Origin: Rhodanobacter denitrificans
GTDB taxonomy: Bacteria; Pseudomonadota; Gammaproteobacteria; Xanthomonadales; Rhodanobacteraceae
Direction: 5' to 3'
DNA: 64,000 nt
NCBI GenBank assembly: GCA_003241385.1
Contig: QFPO01000003.1
Location: 124,001 to 188,000, forward strand
Made by a program: the position numbers and the translations under genes. This document shows, piece after piece, positions 25,947-34,518 of the stretch. A model generated the notes under the pieces. The model was given only the letters and a program-made list of their open reading frames with translations. It ran no database searches and was not told the origin of the DNA. The first letter of the stretch is position 1; each line of letters opens with the position of its first letter.

Positions 25947-26870
25947 TCATCGACTGGCCCTGCCGCAGCGGAGATCGCCGCTCCTGATGCTTTCGCCCGG
26001 TCGCGCGTTGCCGTAGTCGTTCTTGCGGAACACGATGGCCTCGCCCCTGCGTGCGCCGCGCCAGCCATCGTAGGCGCCGCCACGGAAGCCGACGACATCG
26101 GCGCCGGCATCGATCGTGCCGCCACCCTGCTGCGCCGAATAGCTGCCGCCCTCGATCGCGAACCACATCCCGGTCGGCCGGTACTGGGTGAGATAATTCA
26201 CGCCATCGAACTGCAGCGCCGCCATCTGGCAGTTGTAGCGGCCATCCAGGCTGCCGTCGGCGGCAGGTCTCGCCACGGCGGTTCCGGCGGATGCACCCGC
26301 AGTGCCGCCCGCACCGCCGGAAAAGAAGCCGGCCAGCGCCTGCGGCTCCATCTTCATGATCCTGCGGCTGTACTGCGTTGCCAGTTCGCGCGCCTGCTCG
26401 AGCTCGGCCCGGTTGTCGTTCTGCTTGCCGTCGACATGCAGCAGCAGCGGCAAGGTCGCGCTGGCGATCAGGGTGTTGTACAGCGCGGTCTTTTCCTTGT
26501 CGGACACGCCTGCCAGCGAGGGCGCCAGCTCCTCGCTCATGGCCGCGAACAGCGCGTCCTTCTGCGTCGTGCTCGGCTCATCGCCGCTCCAGACCATGTG
26601 CAGGCTGCAGATGAAGAAGGCATACGCGCCGGCGACATTGTTCTTCCAGCCCCTTGCGGCGTAATCGCGCTCCAGCACGTCGCGCTTCACGGTCTCTATC
26701 GCCGAGGCCAGCTGCTGGCGTTCGGTGGGGTTCTTGCCGAGCTCGTCGGCGAAGTCCTGCACCGTGGTGTCGCCGCTGTGAGGCGTGAACTTCAACGCGG
26801 AGGACTGGGCCGGTACCGCGCCGCTGGCGAGCAGCAGCACGCAGGCGGCGAAAGCATGGCGAAGCGGCAT
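25947..26870 (-). CDS. Secreted DUF6683-like protein (fourth gene of exported-protein cluster)
   Basis: The 307-residue product has a signal peptide (AFAACVLLLASGAVPAQS) and a helical region with FTPHSGDTTVQDFADELGKN, TERQQLASAIETVKRDVLERDYAARGW and NNVAGAYAFFI, which matches the DUF6683 pattern as I know it. A Gly/Ala-rich linker follows (about 195-215). The C-terminal 90 residues, with DGRYNCQMAALQFDGVNYLTQY, look like a second small domain. Function is unknown. It begins 10 bases after the stop of the small NHL-like gene, so they are cotranscribed. Confidence 0.7.
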   Translation of the reverse strand: MPLRHAFAACVLLLASGAVPAQSSALKFTPHSGDTTVQDFADELGKNPTERQQLASAIETVKRDVLERDYAARGWKNNVAGAYAFFICSLHMVWSGDEPSTTQKDALFAAMSEELAPSLAGVSDKEKTALYNTLIASATLPLLLHVDGKQNDNRAELEQARELATQYSRRIMKMEPQALAGFFSGGAGGTAGASAGTAVARPAADGSLDGRYNCQMAALQFDGVNYLTQYRPTGMWFAIEGGSYSAQQGGGTIDAGADVVGFRGGAYDGWRGARRGEAIVFRKNDYGNARPGESIRSGDLRCGRASR

Positions 26871-26880
26871 GACGCGTTCC

Positions 26881-27147
26881 TCAGCAGGCCCAGGTGCGAA
26901 CGGTTCCCGCCGCGGGGTCGTACCGGCGCAGCAGGTGGTAGTCGATGACGTACAGCTTGCCGTCGGCGGCGAAGCACATATCCCCGGTCTCGCGGAAGCT
27001 GCCGCCTGCCGTACCGTCCACCGGGTAGGCGAAGCGTCCGGCTGCCGGCGGGAGGCCGACCAGCCCGAGGAGAAGTGCGCCCGTCAGCCAGAATGAAGCC
27101 ATCGGACGTTCGTCCATCGATGCGCTTTGTGCGTCGTATGCGTTCAT
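26881..27147 (-). CDS. Small exported protein resembling a truncated NHL repeat (third gene of cluster)
   Basis: The 88-residue product begins at ATG 27147, overlapping the stop of the lipoprotein gene (ATGA, 27144-27147). A hydrophobic stretch (MASFWLTGALLLGLVGL) would act as signal or anchor. The mature part, GDMCFAADGKLYVIDYHLLRRYDPAAGTVRTWA, looks like one NHL/SMP-30-type propeller blade, and then the frame stops. Either this is a genuine mini-protein or a propeller gene lost its 3' end before the DUF6683 gene; the tidy 10-base spacing to the next gene favours the former only weakly. Confidence 0.6.
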   Translation of the reverse strand: MNAYDAQSASMDERPMASFWLTGALLLGLVGLPPAAGRFAYPVDGTAGGSFRETGDMCFAADGKLYVIDYHLLRRYDPAAGTVRTWAC

Positions 27148-28817
27148 TCGCCGCAATCGTCGATCTGCGTCCACGTCATCGCTCCGAAGGTGCGCGGCGG
27201 TGTGCAGACGGTCATGCCGGCGGCATGGCCGCAGATCTTTCCCATCTGATAGATCGAGGTCATTTTTTCTTCGGGGCCGCTCAAGGTGTAGGTGCCCTTC
27301 GCTTCGGCGTTCCCCTTGCCCCTGCCCGTGCTCTTGGCGTAGCGGAACGTGAAATCTCCGCCCTTGTCGCTGGTGGGCGTATGCGTCCATGTCACCGCGC
27401 CGTCGCAGATGGTGTTGGTGAAGGGCTGGGTGATGTCGCAGACGGTGATCGGTTCGGCACAGGCACCGTCTCCGGTGGCGGTGATGCGATACCCGCTCTT
27501 CTTGGTATCGAACGCCAGCGTTCCCTTGCCCACGCCCCGCTTGCTGCGCGCCGTGAACTGGATGCTGGCGCTCTGGTCCTTTTCCTTCGGGTTCTGGTAG
27601 TCGAACTGGGCGTCGGCCTTGACCTTGTCCTGCGGGCTCAGCGCATGCGCGCCCGTCAGCGTGGCCTTGACCGTACCGCCGGTGGGCGCGCCATCCTTCT
27701 TTGCGCGCGGCTCGGCGAACAGCGTGTAGTGCGTGTCCGGCTTGGCGCCCTTGCGCTTCTCCGGGCTGCTGCGCAGTTTCAGGTCCACGCAGCGGCCCGA
27801 TTCCCACGGCGCCGTGCCGCCGCCGAACGAGCCTTGCAGCATCATCTGGGCGAAGGCGCGCATCAGGTTCTGCGCCCCCTGCACCATCTTCGTGGTGTGG
27901 GCGGCTTCCTCCGGCCGGAAGATGCTGTGCCCGCTCTCCTTCACCGTACCGCCGGTGGCCTGGCCGTCACGGCCGAAACCGCCGTCCTCGTAGTAGGACA
28001 GCTCGCCGTTCGCGCCGGTGCCCTTCATGTCGATCTGGAAGAATTCGGAGCCGTTGACCTTGCCGTCCTCGGCGAGCGGCAGCAGGTGGGCATCGTCGTC
28101 CAGGAAGCGCTCCTGCCGGTAGCGCAAGGTCACCGCGCCGGTCTTGCCGCCGGCGCCCATGCGCGACTCGGTCTCGATGGTGACCGTCAGCTTGCCTTCC
28201 GCATCCGGACAGGCATCGATGTGGATGTGGGTCCTGACCTTGCCGGTGACGCCGTTCTCGTTGACGGTCTGCTCCAGCGTGGTGTCCATGCCATCCTGGG
28301 CGACGTCCAGCTGCGCGGAGTTGCCCTCACCATCGAATTTGATCGGGCCATTGCGGGCGGCTTCGGCGATCTGCGATTCCGACAGGCCCCCGTTCAACAG
28401 GCTGCCGGTCAACGCGCCGCCGACCAGACCGTAGCCCGCCCCCATCATGCCGGCGTCCAGGCCGGTGCCGTCGAAAGCCGCCGGGATCATGCGCGGGACC
28501 CGCGCCTGCGCGCCGATCGACGCGCGTTCGAATGCCATGCCGACGGCCTTCAGCGCGGTGACGGCCCGTTCCTCGCCACCCAGCGTCTGCGCCAGGCCGG
28601 TGGCCTGCATCAGCTTGTAGTGCGCCCAGTACTCCAGCGCCGACGCCTGGCGCGCGGCGGGTAACGGATCGGCCGCAATCCTGTCCATGTCCGCCTGCGA
28701 GGGCAGCAGCGAAGCGGAGCCCGTACCGGCAGGAGACTTTCCTTCCTGCGTGGACGACGAGCATGCGGCCACGACGAGGGTGAGTGTCGATGCGAACAGG
28801 AACGATCCGACGTGCAT
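27144..28817 (-). CDS. Large lipoprotein of unknown function (second gene of cluster)
   Basis: The 557-residue product has a lipoprotein signal with lipobox VVAACS, so it should be lipid-anchored. The N-terminal third is helical (QASALEYWAHYKLMQATGLA). The rest is beta-rich, with repeats of conservative strand patterns and several cysteines toward the C-terminus (CAEPITVCDITQPF, ICDGAVTWTHT). A KGTYTLSG-type ending suggests a sandwich or barrel module. I recognise no family. It is coupled by ATGA overlap to the small NHL-like gene and starts 30 bases after the first gene of the cluster. Confidence 0.7.
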   Translation of the reverse strand: MHVGSFLFASTLTLVVAACSSSTQEGKSPAGTGSASLLPSQADMDRIAADPLPAARQASALEYWAHYKLMQATGLAQTLGGEERAVTALKAVGMAFERASIGAQARVPRMIPAAFDGTGLDAGMMGAGYGLVGGALTGSLLNGGLSESQIAEAARNGPIKFDGEGNSAQLDVAQDGMDTTLEQTVNENGVTGKVRTHIHIDACPDAEGKLTVTIETESRMGAGGKTGAVTLRYRQERFLDDDAHLLPLAEDGKVNGSEFFQIDMKGTGANGELSYYEDGGFGRDGQATGGTVKESGHSIFRPEEAAHTTKMVQGAQNLMRAFAQMMLQGSFGGGTAPWESGRCVDLKLRSSPEKRKGAKPDTHYTLFAEPRAKKDGAPTGGTVKATLTGAHALSPQDKVKADAQFDYQNPKEKDQSASIQFTARSKRGVGKGTLAFDTKKSGYRITATGDGACAEPITVCDITQPFTNTICDGAVTWTHTPTSDKGGDFTFRYAKSTGRGKGNAEAKGTYTLSGPEEKMTSIYQMGKICGHAAGMTVCTPPRTFGAMTWTQIDDCGE

Positions 28818-28847
28818 GGCGGCTCTCGATCTTCAAATGAACGCGGC

Positions 28848-30107
28848 TTACTGCCCGCGCTTGAACAGGTTCTTGAACACCTTCTTGCCGATGCCTTCCT
28901 TCGGTTGCTCCGATTGCGACGCGTGCGTGTCCGCGCCCAGCACGACGCCGGCTGTGGACTTGGTGCGCACACGCACGCTCCATTCCGGCTTCCAGGTCGC
29001 CAGCTGCTTTGGATCGGTGGGCCGAGGCGGGTACACCAGATGGGTTTCCGGGCCGTAGGCGACCATGTTGAGCAGGGTCATGTTGGGCAGGCCGTTCCCG
29101 CGGGTGAAGATGCCCGGCGGCACGCTGCACTCGGTGGCGCTGGCCGGCAGCAGAACCTTCTGCTTGGTCCAGCGGCCGATGTGCGCGGCATCGAGGTAAT
29201 CGATCAGGGTCTCGCCGGCGCCGGCGACCTCGGAGCTGCTCCACACGACCATGCTGACCTTGTTCATGCCCGGACTGACCGCCGCGTCCATCTGGGTGGC
29301 GGCCAGGAAATAGGCCTCGGCGCGTTCGACCGGCTGCCAGCGCAGCTCGATCGGCATGTCGTCCCCGCCGCTGCTGGTCAGTTCGATCTTCGGCATGAAG
29401 TCGGCACGCCGCTCCAGCTCGAACTTTAGTGATGCGGGGATGCCGTCGCCGGCGAAGCGGTGCAGGCCGACCAGCGACGCCGCTTCCGGCACGAGCTCGC
29501 CGTGCGTCCTGTTCGGCCACAGCGCGAAGGCGGGCGTGGGCTGCACGTCGCGCTCCGGCGCGAACATGCCCGGGGTCATGCCGCCCTGCATCGACGCTGC
29601 GCCGCCCTTGACCGTGTAGGTGCTGACCTTGGGCTGACCCGGGCCGACCTGGGCGCCGCAGCCCCAGTATTCGCGCACGGTGATTTCCACGTCCGGCGGG
29701 TCTTGCGGCGTTTCGCCGTCATGACGCGGGCCGTTGGGCGGAGGCGGCAACAGGACCAGGTCGCCCAGGCCCAGGCCCGACGGCGCGGCATCCTGCACCT
29801 GCACGCCCGGCTTGAGTCGGTTGTACACGGCCACGTCCAGATAGCGTCCGGTGGCGCCGGGGCGCTCGGTGGTGGGGAAGACGGGCCTGGTCTGGTCGCC
29901 TCCCATCATCTTCATCGCGAGGCGGCCTGCTCCGCCCATCGCCCCCATGTCCGGCATGCCCGCCATGTCATGGGTGGCGACGTCGATCCAGACCTGGGTG
30001 GGTGGCGCCGGCGGCGGTGCGCTGCCGGCGGGCGGGACCACCCCAATGGCGAGGACGACCGCCACCGCGAGCGGTGCGGGGAGACGACGGCGGAACGGCG
30101 TGGACAT
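28848..30107 (-). CDS. Secreted protein with Met-rich segment, unknown function (first gene of cluster)
   Basis: The 419-residue product starts at ATG 30107 (GGAG seven bases upstream) with a signal peptide ending near PPAGSA. A short Met/Gly-rich stretch follows (HDMAGMPDMGAMGGAG), then a Pro-rich linker (LLPPPPNGP). Two beta-rich domains come next; one contains IELTSSGGDDMPIELRWQPV and EAYFLAATQM. The C-terminus is basic (IGKKVFKNLFKRGQ). No family is recognised. The Met-rich part could bind copper or be a flexible spacer; neither is shown. The gene opens a five-gene minus-strand cluster of exported proteins. Confidence 0.7.
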   Translation of the reverse strand: MSTPFRRRLPAPLAVAVVLAIGVVPPAGSAPPPAPPTQVWIDVATHDMAGMPDMGAMGGAGRLAMKMMGGDQTRPVFPTTERPGATGRYLDVAVYNRLKPGVQVQDAAPSGLGLGDLVLLPPPPNGPRHDGETPQDPPDVEITVREYWGCGAQVGPGQPKVSTYTVKGGAASMQGGMTPGMFAPERDVQPTPAFALWPNRTHGELVPEAASLVGLHRFAGDGIPASLKFELERRADFMPKIELTSSGGDDMPIELRWQPVERAEAYFLAATQMDAAVSPGMNKVSMVVWSSSEVAGAGETLIDYLDAAHIGRWTKQKVLLPASATECSVPPGIFTRGNGLPNMTLLNMVAYGPETHLVYPPRPTDPKQLATWKPEWSVRVRTKSTAGVVLGADTHASQSEQPKEGIGKKVFKNLFKRGQ

Positions 30108-30446
30108 GCGATTCTCCTGTGCGGGAACGGCCGACCCGGGGCGGCCACACGGGAGGTATCGCAAAAGGGAGGCCGGAGCCTTCATCGGCGGTTGGCATCA
30201 GTGCGCACCGGTCCAGGCCGCCGTGCGGCGGCGTTGCGGTCGCGTTGGAAGCCCGGCCCGTTCAGCGCGCCGCTGCTTCTCGTCTGCCCCATGCCCAGCG
30301 CGGACCGATGGCCGCGATGGTCCAAAGCGTCTCGACACCCCATGATCGCGTCGGATCGCGCCGAGTGCTTCCGTGCGCCCGAGCGGCAGTCGCCATCTTG
30401 GCGCGATCGGATTTGTCGGTATCGCCCATCTGCCTATAGTGGCGCC
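30108..30446. other. Divergent intergenic region between exported-protein cluster and AraC gene
   Basis: No gene is seen in these 339 bases. The right end carries the AraC promoter described separately. The left end should contain the promoter for the exported-protein cluster, but I could not pick a convincing pair of hexamers. Confidence 0.45.
30413..30440 (+). promoter_or_regulatory. Sigma-70-like promoter directly abutting the AraC start codon
   Basis: TTGTCG (30413-30418) and TATAGT (30435-30440) are separated by 16 bases and match the -35 and -10 consensus well. The -10 ends only six bases before the ATG at 30447, so transcription would begin at or beside the A of the start codon. This predicts a leaderless mRNA for the AraC-family gene; no ribosome binding site is visible, which fits. 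Confidence 0.5.
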
Positions 30447-31457
30447 ATGCAAGGGCCCGACACGTTCGCGATCCACCCGGACATCCTGACAGACCCCGGT
30501 CTTCCTTTCGCCCGACTTTTCGAGCGCGCCGGCGTCGAGCCTTCAAACCGATGGTCGACCGATGACTTCTTCCGCATCTGGGAAGCCGCGGACCGGGCGT
30601 TCGACGACCGGTCCATCGGCCTGAGCTTCGGAGCAAAAGGCATCCGTTCGGGCTATGGCGTCGCGTCACTGGTCGCCCTGCATGCTCCGGACTTCCGTGG
30701 AGCGCTCGCTTCTCTGTCTCGCTACAAGCGCCTGACCTGCCCGGAACTCGTCGAGGTGGAGGTCAGGCAGAACGAAGCGATCGTCCGCTATCGCTGGCTG
30801 CAAGCCACGAGCCAGGTGCCACGGCTGCTCGTCGACATGACGATGGCCTCTTTGTTCGAGCTGGCCAGAGTCGGAACGGACGCGAAGGTCGAACCGATCA
30901 GGCTCGAACTGTCGCGCCCGAGCCGGGATCGCGACATGCTTCGAAGCCACTTCGGGTGTCCCGTGGTCTTCGGGGCCATGTGCGACGCGATGGTGTTCGA
31001 GAGATCCGCGCTCGATGTGGCTTTCGTCACCGCCGACGGCGGTGCGTTCGCTCGCCTCGTGAGTGATCTCGATCGGCAGTTGGCCGGCGGATCGGGGTAT
31101 CCGGCACCGATCGCGGAGCTGCGAGTGACCATTGCTCGCCAGCTCAGCGAGGGCCGCCAGACGAGCGTCGCCGCAGTCGCGGAGCGGCTCAATATCAGCA
31201 AGCGCACGCTTCAGCGTCGCCTGGGCGGATACCAGACCAGCTTCCAGCAGCAGCTTGCCGACGTGAGGCGGACGATCGCCGGGCGCCTCCTCGCCAATAC
31301 CCGGCTCGACACCGTCGCCATCGCGCTGGCGCTCGGCTTCGCCGAGCCGAACTCTTTCACGCGCGCCTTTCGCTCCTGGGAAAAAAAGACGCCGCTGCGC
31401 TGGCGTCGACACGACGAAGACGCGCGCAAGCGCCGGAAGATGGAAACCTCCTTTTGA
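30447..31457 (+). CDS. AraC family transcriptional regulator with N-terminal arabinose-binding-like domain
   Basis: The 336-residue product has an N-terminal AraC-binding-like domain of the PF12625 type (DPGLPFARLFERAGVEP, FGAKGIRSGYGVASLVALH). A C-terminal AraC HTH pair follows from about residue 235 (TSVAAVAERLNISKRTLQRRL, VAIALALGFAEPNSFTRAFRSWEKKTPLRWR). Its stop overlaps the TTG start of the epimerase-like gene, so the two are coupled. The start was chosen at the first Met of the conserved region; the longer open frame is antisense to the upstream gene. Confidence 0.92.
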   Translation: MQGPDTFAIHPDILTDPGLPFARLFERAGVEPSNRWSTDDFFRIWEAADRAFDDRSIGLSFGAKGIRSGYGVASLVALHAPDFRGALASLSRYKRLTCPELVEVEVRQNEAIVRYRWLQATSQVPRLLVDMTMASLFELARVGTDAKVEPIRLELSRPSRDRDMLRSHFGCPVVFGAMCDAMVFERSALDVAFVTADGGAFARLVSDLDRQLAGGSGYPAPIAELRVTIARQLSEGRQTSVAAVAERLNISKRTLQRRLGGYQTSFQQQLADVRRTIAGRLLANTRLDTVAIALALGFAEPNSFTRAFRSWEKKTPLRWRRHDEDARKRRKMETSF

Positions 31458-32488
31458 ACCACTCGCATGTTCTGGTTACCGGAGGCTCCGGCTTCATCGC
31501 CGGCCACTGCATTCTGCAGCTGCTCGAACAGGGCTGTTTCGTACGTACCACGCTGCGATCCCTCGACAAGGAGGCGGCCGTGCGGTCGGCGCTCGAGGAC
31601 GCCGGCATGGTGCACTCGGACAGACTGAGTTTCACCGCAGCGAATCTCGACGACGACACGGGTTGGACGGAAGCCGTTTGCGATGTCCGGTTCGTCCTGC
31701 ACGTGGCCTCTCCGGTCCGCCCCGGAGTCGTCCGCGACGAGAACGAGGTGATCGCGCCGGCACGGGAGGGCACATTGCGCGTGCTGCGTGCCGCGCGGGA
31801 TGCGGGCGTGAAGCGGGTCGTGCTGACCTCGGCCTTTCACGCCGTCGGCTGGGGGCATCCGCGCCGCAGCCATGCGTTCACCGAGAGCGACTGGACCAAC
31901 GTCGACGGTCCGGGTGTCGATGCGTATGGAAAGAGCAAGACGCTCGCGGAACGGGCGGCATGGGACTTCGTGTCCGGCGACGGCCGCGCCATCGAGTTGA
32001 CGACGCTGCTGCCCGTCGCGGTGATGGGGCCGGTCCTCGGCAGGGACGTGACCGGCTCGAATCACCTGATCCAGCTGATGCTCACCGGGAAGATGCGCGC
32101 CCTGCCCGACCTCCATGTGCCCATCGTGGACGTTCGGGACGTGGCCAAGGCGCACGTCCAGGCCATGACGGAGCCTCGCGCCGCCGGCGAGCGGTTTCTG
32201 CTGTCGAGCGGCCGCGCCCTCGCCCTGAAGGAGATCGCATCGATCCTCAGAGCCGAGCTCGGCGACGCGGCCGCCCGGGTGCCCACCCGATCGGCTCCGA
32301 ACCTGGTGCTGAGGATGGCGTCCTTGTTCAACCGGACCGTGCGCGGCATCGTGCCCGATCTCGGTTATGCGAAGCAGACGTCCAACGCGAAGGCGAGAAG
32401 CGTGCTCGACTGGACACCGCGCGATTCGACGGAGGCGATCGTCGCCGCAGCTCGCAGCATGATGCGCAAGGGCTTGATCGATGCCTGA
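31454..32488 (+). CDS. NAD(P)-dependent epimerase/dehydratase family reductase (dihydroflavonol reductase-like)
   Basis: The 344-residue product is an extended SDR with the cofactor motif TGGSGFIAGH, FVLHVASP, and the catalytic YGKSK with an upstream Ser/Ala stretch (LTSAFHAVGWG). This arrangement resembles dihydroflavonol-4-reductase and related aldehyde or ketone reductases; the bacterial substrate is unknown. The only start consistent with the cofactor motif is TTG at 31454, overlapping the AraC stop, which fits translational coupling. The AraC protein probably controls this enzyme. Confidence 0.88.
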   Translation: MNHSHVLVTGGSGFIAGHCILQLLEQGCFVRTTLRSLDKEAAVRSALEDAGMVHSDRLSFTAANLDDDTGWTEAVCDVRFVLHVASPVRPGVVRDENEVIAPAREGTLRVLRAARDAGVKRVVLTSAFHAVGWGHPRRSHAFTESDWTNVDGPGVDAYGKSKTLAERAAWDFVSGDGRAIELTTLLPVAVMGPVLGRDVTGSNHLIQLMLTGKMRALPDLHVPIVDVRDVAKAHVQAMTEPRAAGERFLLSSGRALALKEIASILRAELGDAAARVPTRSAPNLVLRMASLFNRTVRGIVPDLGYAKQTSNAKARSVLDWTPRDSTEAIVAAARSMMRKGLIDA

Positions 32489-32533
32489 CCTTCGAACGTC
32501 GCGCGTGTGGCCGGCCACCAAGGACTTCGCACC

Positions 32534-32929
32534 TCAGGCACGCGCCTGAAACACCACTTCAAGATTGATCCCATCCGGATCGGTCACGTAAGCAGCGTAA
32601 TAACCATCGTGGTAGTGACGGCGGATGCCGGAAGGGCCATGGTCGCGGCCACCGGCGGCCAGCGCGGCACGATGAAACTGATCGACCGCCTCGCGGTTCT
32701 CCGCAGCGAAAGCCAGATGGGTTCCTTCACCGACGCGCTCGCCGCCATGCAGCCAGAGCGAGGGATAGCCGGCACTGCCCAGGCCGACGCGCCGTGTCGC
32801 GGTTCTGGTCCTCTCGGGCGGGATGTCGATGATCCGCTCGAGGCCCAGATGCCCCAGCGCGGCCAGATAGAACCGCTCGGACGCCTCGACGTCGCTCACG
32901 GCCAGTTCGATGTGATCGATCGCGATCAT
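32534..32929 (-). CDS. VOC (glyoxalase/bleomycin-resistance-like) protein
   Basis: The 131-residue product has the paired beta-alpha-beta-beta-beta pattern of the VOC superfamily: DHIELAVSDVEASERFYLAALG at the start, and YYAAYVTDPDGINLEVVFQ at the end with the metal-ligand Glu. The first His and a central His are also present. VOC proteins include isomerases, dioxygenases and resistance proteins; the reaction here is unknown. It lies 65 bases downstream of another VOC gene on the same strand. Confidence 0.9.
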   Translation of the reverse strand: MIAIDHIELAVSDVEASERFYLAALGHLGLERIIDIPPERTRTATRRVGLGSAGYPSLWLHGGERVGEGTHLAFAAENREAVDQFHRAALAAGGRDHGPSGIRRHYHDGYYAAYVTDPDGINLEVVFQARA

Positions 32930-32994
32930 ACGGATCCTTCTGTGCTTTCTCGGAATCCCGGGACTTCACCCATGCCGCCCCTCGGCAGGACGAC

Positions 32995-33402
32995 TCAGCC
33001 GTTCGACGGGTGCTGCCACGGCTTGTAGACGAACTCGAGGCTGTATCCGTCCGGATCGAGCACGTTCGCCGCGTAGTAGCGCGGGTCGTAGTACGCCCTG
33101 ACGGCGGGCGCTCCGTTGTCGCGCGCGCCGGCCTGCATGGCGGCCGCGTACGCCATGTCGACCTCACGGCGGCTGCTGGCGACGAAACCCACATGCGCCG
33201 ACTGCGGCGCAGGATGTCCTGCGCGCAGCCAGAAGAACACGCGGCCATCGGCACCGAAGCCTTTGAGGTCCGGGTGGCCGGGCGGCCCTTGGCTACCGTC
33301 GTAGTCGAGCCGGTTGACGATGCCGAGCGGCCGCAGCGCGGCGGTATAGAAGTCGATCGAACGTCGAACATCCGAGACCGACAGGAACACATGATCCAGC
33401 AT
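32995..33402 (-). CDS. VOC family protein (second copy of a tandem pair)
   Basis: The 135-residue product begins at ATG 33402 with AGGAGA upstream: LDHVFLSVSDVRRSIDFYTAAL, ending YYAANVLDPDGYSLEFVYKPW, so both VOC half-motifs and the terminal Glu ligand are present. The similarity in motif order to the adjacent VOC protein (32534-32929) suggests a tandem duplication or a two-step module. A broken SDR lies immediately upstream on the same strand, so the operon once contained an SDR-VOC-VOC set. Confidence 0.9.
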   Translation of the reverse strand: MLDHVFLSVSDVRRSIDFYTAALRPLGIVNRLDYDGSQGPPGHPDLKGFGADGRVFFWLRAGHPAPQSAHVGFVASSRREVDMAYAAAMQAGARDNGAPAVRAYYDPRYYAANVLDPDGYSLEFVYKPWQHPSNG

Positions 33403-33413
33403 GGGGTTCTCCT

Positions 33414-33690
33414 CTAGACGTGATAGCCGCCGGCGACTTCGATGGATTGGGCATTGATCCAGACCGCCTCGTCCGAGAGCAGCATCGCGATGACGTCGGC
33501 GACGTCCTCGGGCTCTCCGACCCGGCCCAGGGCCGTCTGCGCAGCCAGCATGGCCTCCAAGTCCGGCGTCAGCCCGCCACCGAGTTCCGTCCGGATCGGG
33601 GCCGGCGAGACGGCGTTGACGCGGATGCCGCGCTCGCCGAACTCCTTGGCCATGTAGCGGCTGAGCACCTCCAGCCGCCCTTGAACGCGC
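33414..33690 (-). pseudogene. SDR gene remnant, C-terminal third only
   Basis: The frame encodes only the end of a classical SDR: YMAKEFGERGIRVNAVSPAPIRTELGG, then GEPEDVADVIAMLLSDEAVWINAQ and the terminal GGYHV. The cofactor-binding half and the Tyr-x3-Lys pair are missing. Just upstream the SDR-like reading (FKGG, where ASKG is expected) shifts frame and fades near 33690. The annotated open frame starts at a GTG (33668) inside the fragment. It ends 11 bases before the VOC gene, consistent with a former operon. From 33691 to 33913 I see nothing else. Confidence 0.7.
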
Positions 33691-33913
33691 GCGCAAGCTG
33701 GGCGCTACGCGCATGGCGATCGCAGGCACGCCTGGCCATCTGACTCCGCACGATACACCGGCCGCATCCGACCAATGGCGGGTTCATCGAGCCGTCGGCG
33801 CCGCATCGCATCGGAAGCGCCGTGATCTGCACCTGCGCGCCGCCGCGAGCAATCGGCGGCGCGGCTGACCGGACCCACGCGCTGCCTCGCACGCGAGCGG
33901 CCGATGACGCGCC

Positions 33914-34318
33914 TCAGCGCGGCACGCCGACGCCCATCAGCGCCTGCAGCGCGATACCCATGCTGATCGACAGAAGCCAGAGCGCGGCCCCTTCGAGCAG
34001 GCGCTCGAACCGCTTGTTCTCGCGATGCGGATAGCTCGCGCGCTCGTGCTTGCGCAGCAGTTCGTGGCTCTGGCGGATCCGGTCCATCAGCGAGAACTGC
34101 ACGAAGAAGGCCATCAGCGCCGACAGGAACAGCAGGCCGGTCGCGACCATGATCTTGTAGAAGAACTTCTTGTCGCCGTCGACGAACTGGACCAGCGCGA
34201 TCAGGCCGGCGGCGGCCGTCATCGCGATCGTGCCGAGCTGCTTGAGATAGTCGAACGACAAGGTGACGGCCGTGTCGAGGCTGACGTGCGGCCTGTGTTC
34301 CTGTGGGACTGGTTCCAT
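33914..34318 (-). CDS. Small membrane protein of unknown function
   Basis: The 134-residue product starts at ATG 34318 with GGAG upstream. It has three hydrophobic segments: TIAMTAAAGLIALVQFV, IMVATGLLFLSALMAFFVQF and LLEGAALWLLSISMGIALQAL. A charged loop with EHRPH-type and SYPHRENKRFERL residues lies between them. No family is recognised. It stands alone on the minus strand between the SDR remnant and an AraC gene. Confidence 0.65.
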   Translation of the reverse strand: MEPVPQEHRPHVSLDTAVTLSFDYLKQLGTIAMTAAAGLIALVQFVDGDKKFFYKIMVATGLLFLSALMAFFVQFSLMDRIRQSHELLRKHERASYPHRENKRFERLLEGAALWLLSISMGIALQALMGVGVPR

Positions 34319-34518
34319 GAGAACTCCGGAGTCGGCGGATGCAGGTGGACGGCCAGGTCGCCGTGCGATCGGCGGCGGCGCGCGCGGCAGGATGCCCGGA
34401 GACCGGCGCAGCGCCGGCCACGGACAGGACGCAGGCCCCGTCGGGCGCGCATTCTCCCATGCCGGCACGCCGGCCGAGCGGCCGTGTCGAGCGCGCGGCG
34501 CGGACGCCGCCGCCGACC

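Noticed and set aside
11761..33690. Idea that the SDR N-terminal and SDR C-terminal fragments are one gene split by an insertion
   Set aside because: The halves are on opposite strands and of different SDR subtypes (a longer atypical SDR versus a classical one), so they are better read as two separate losses.
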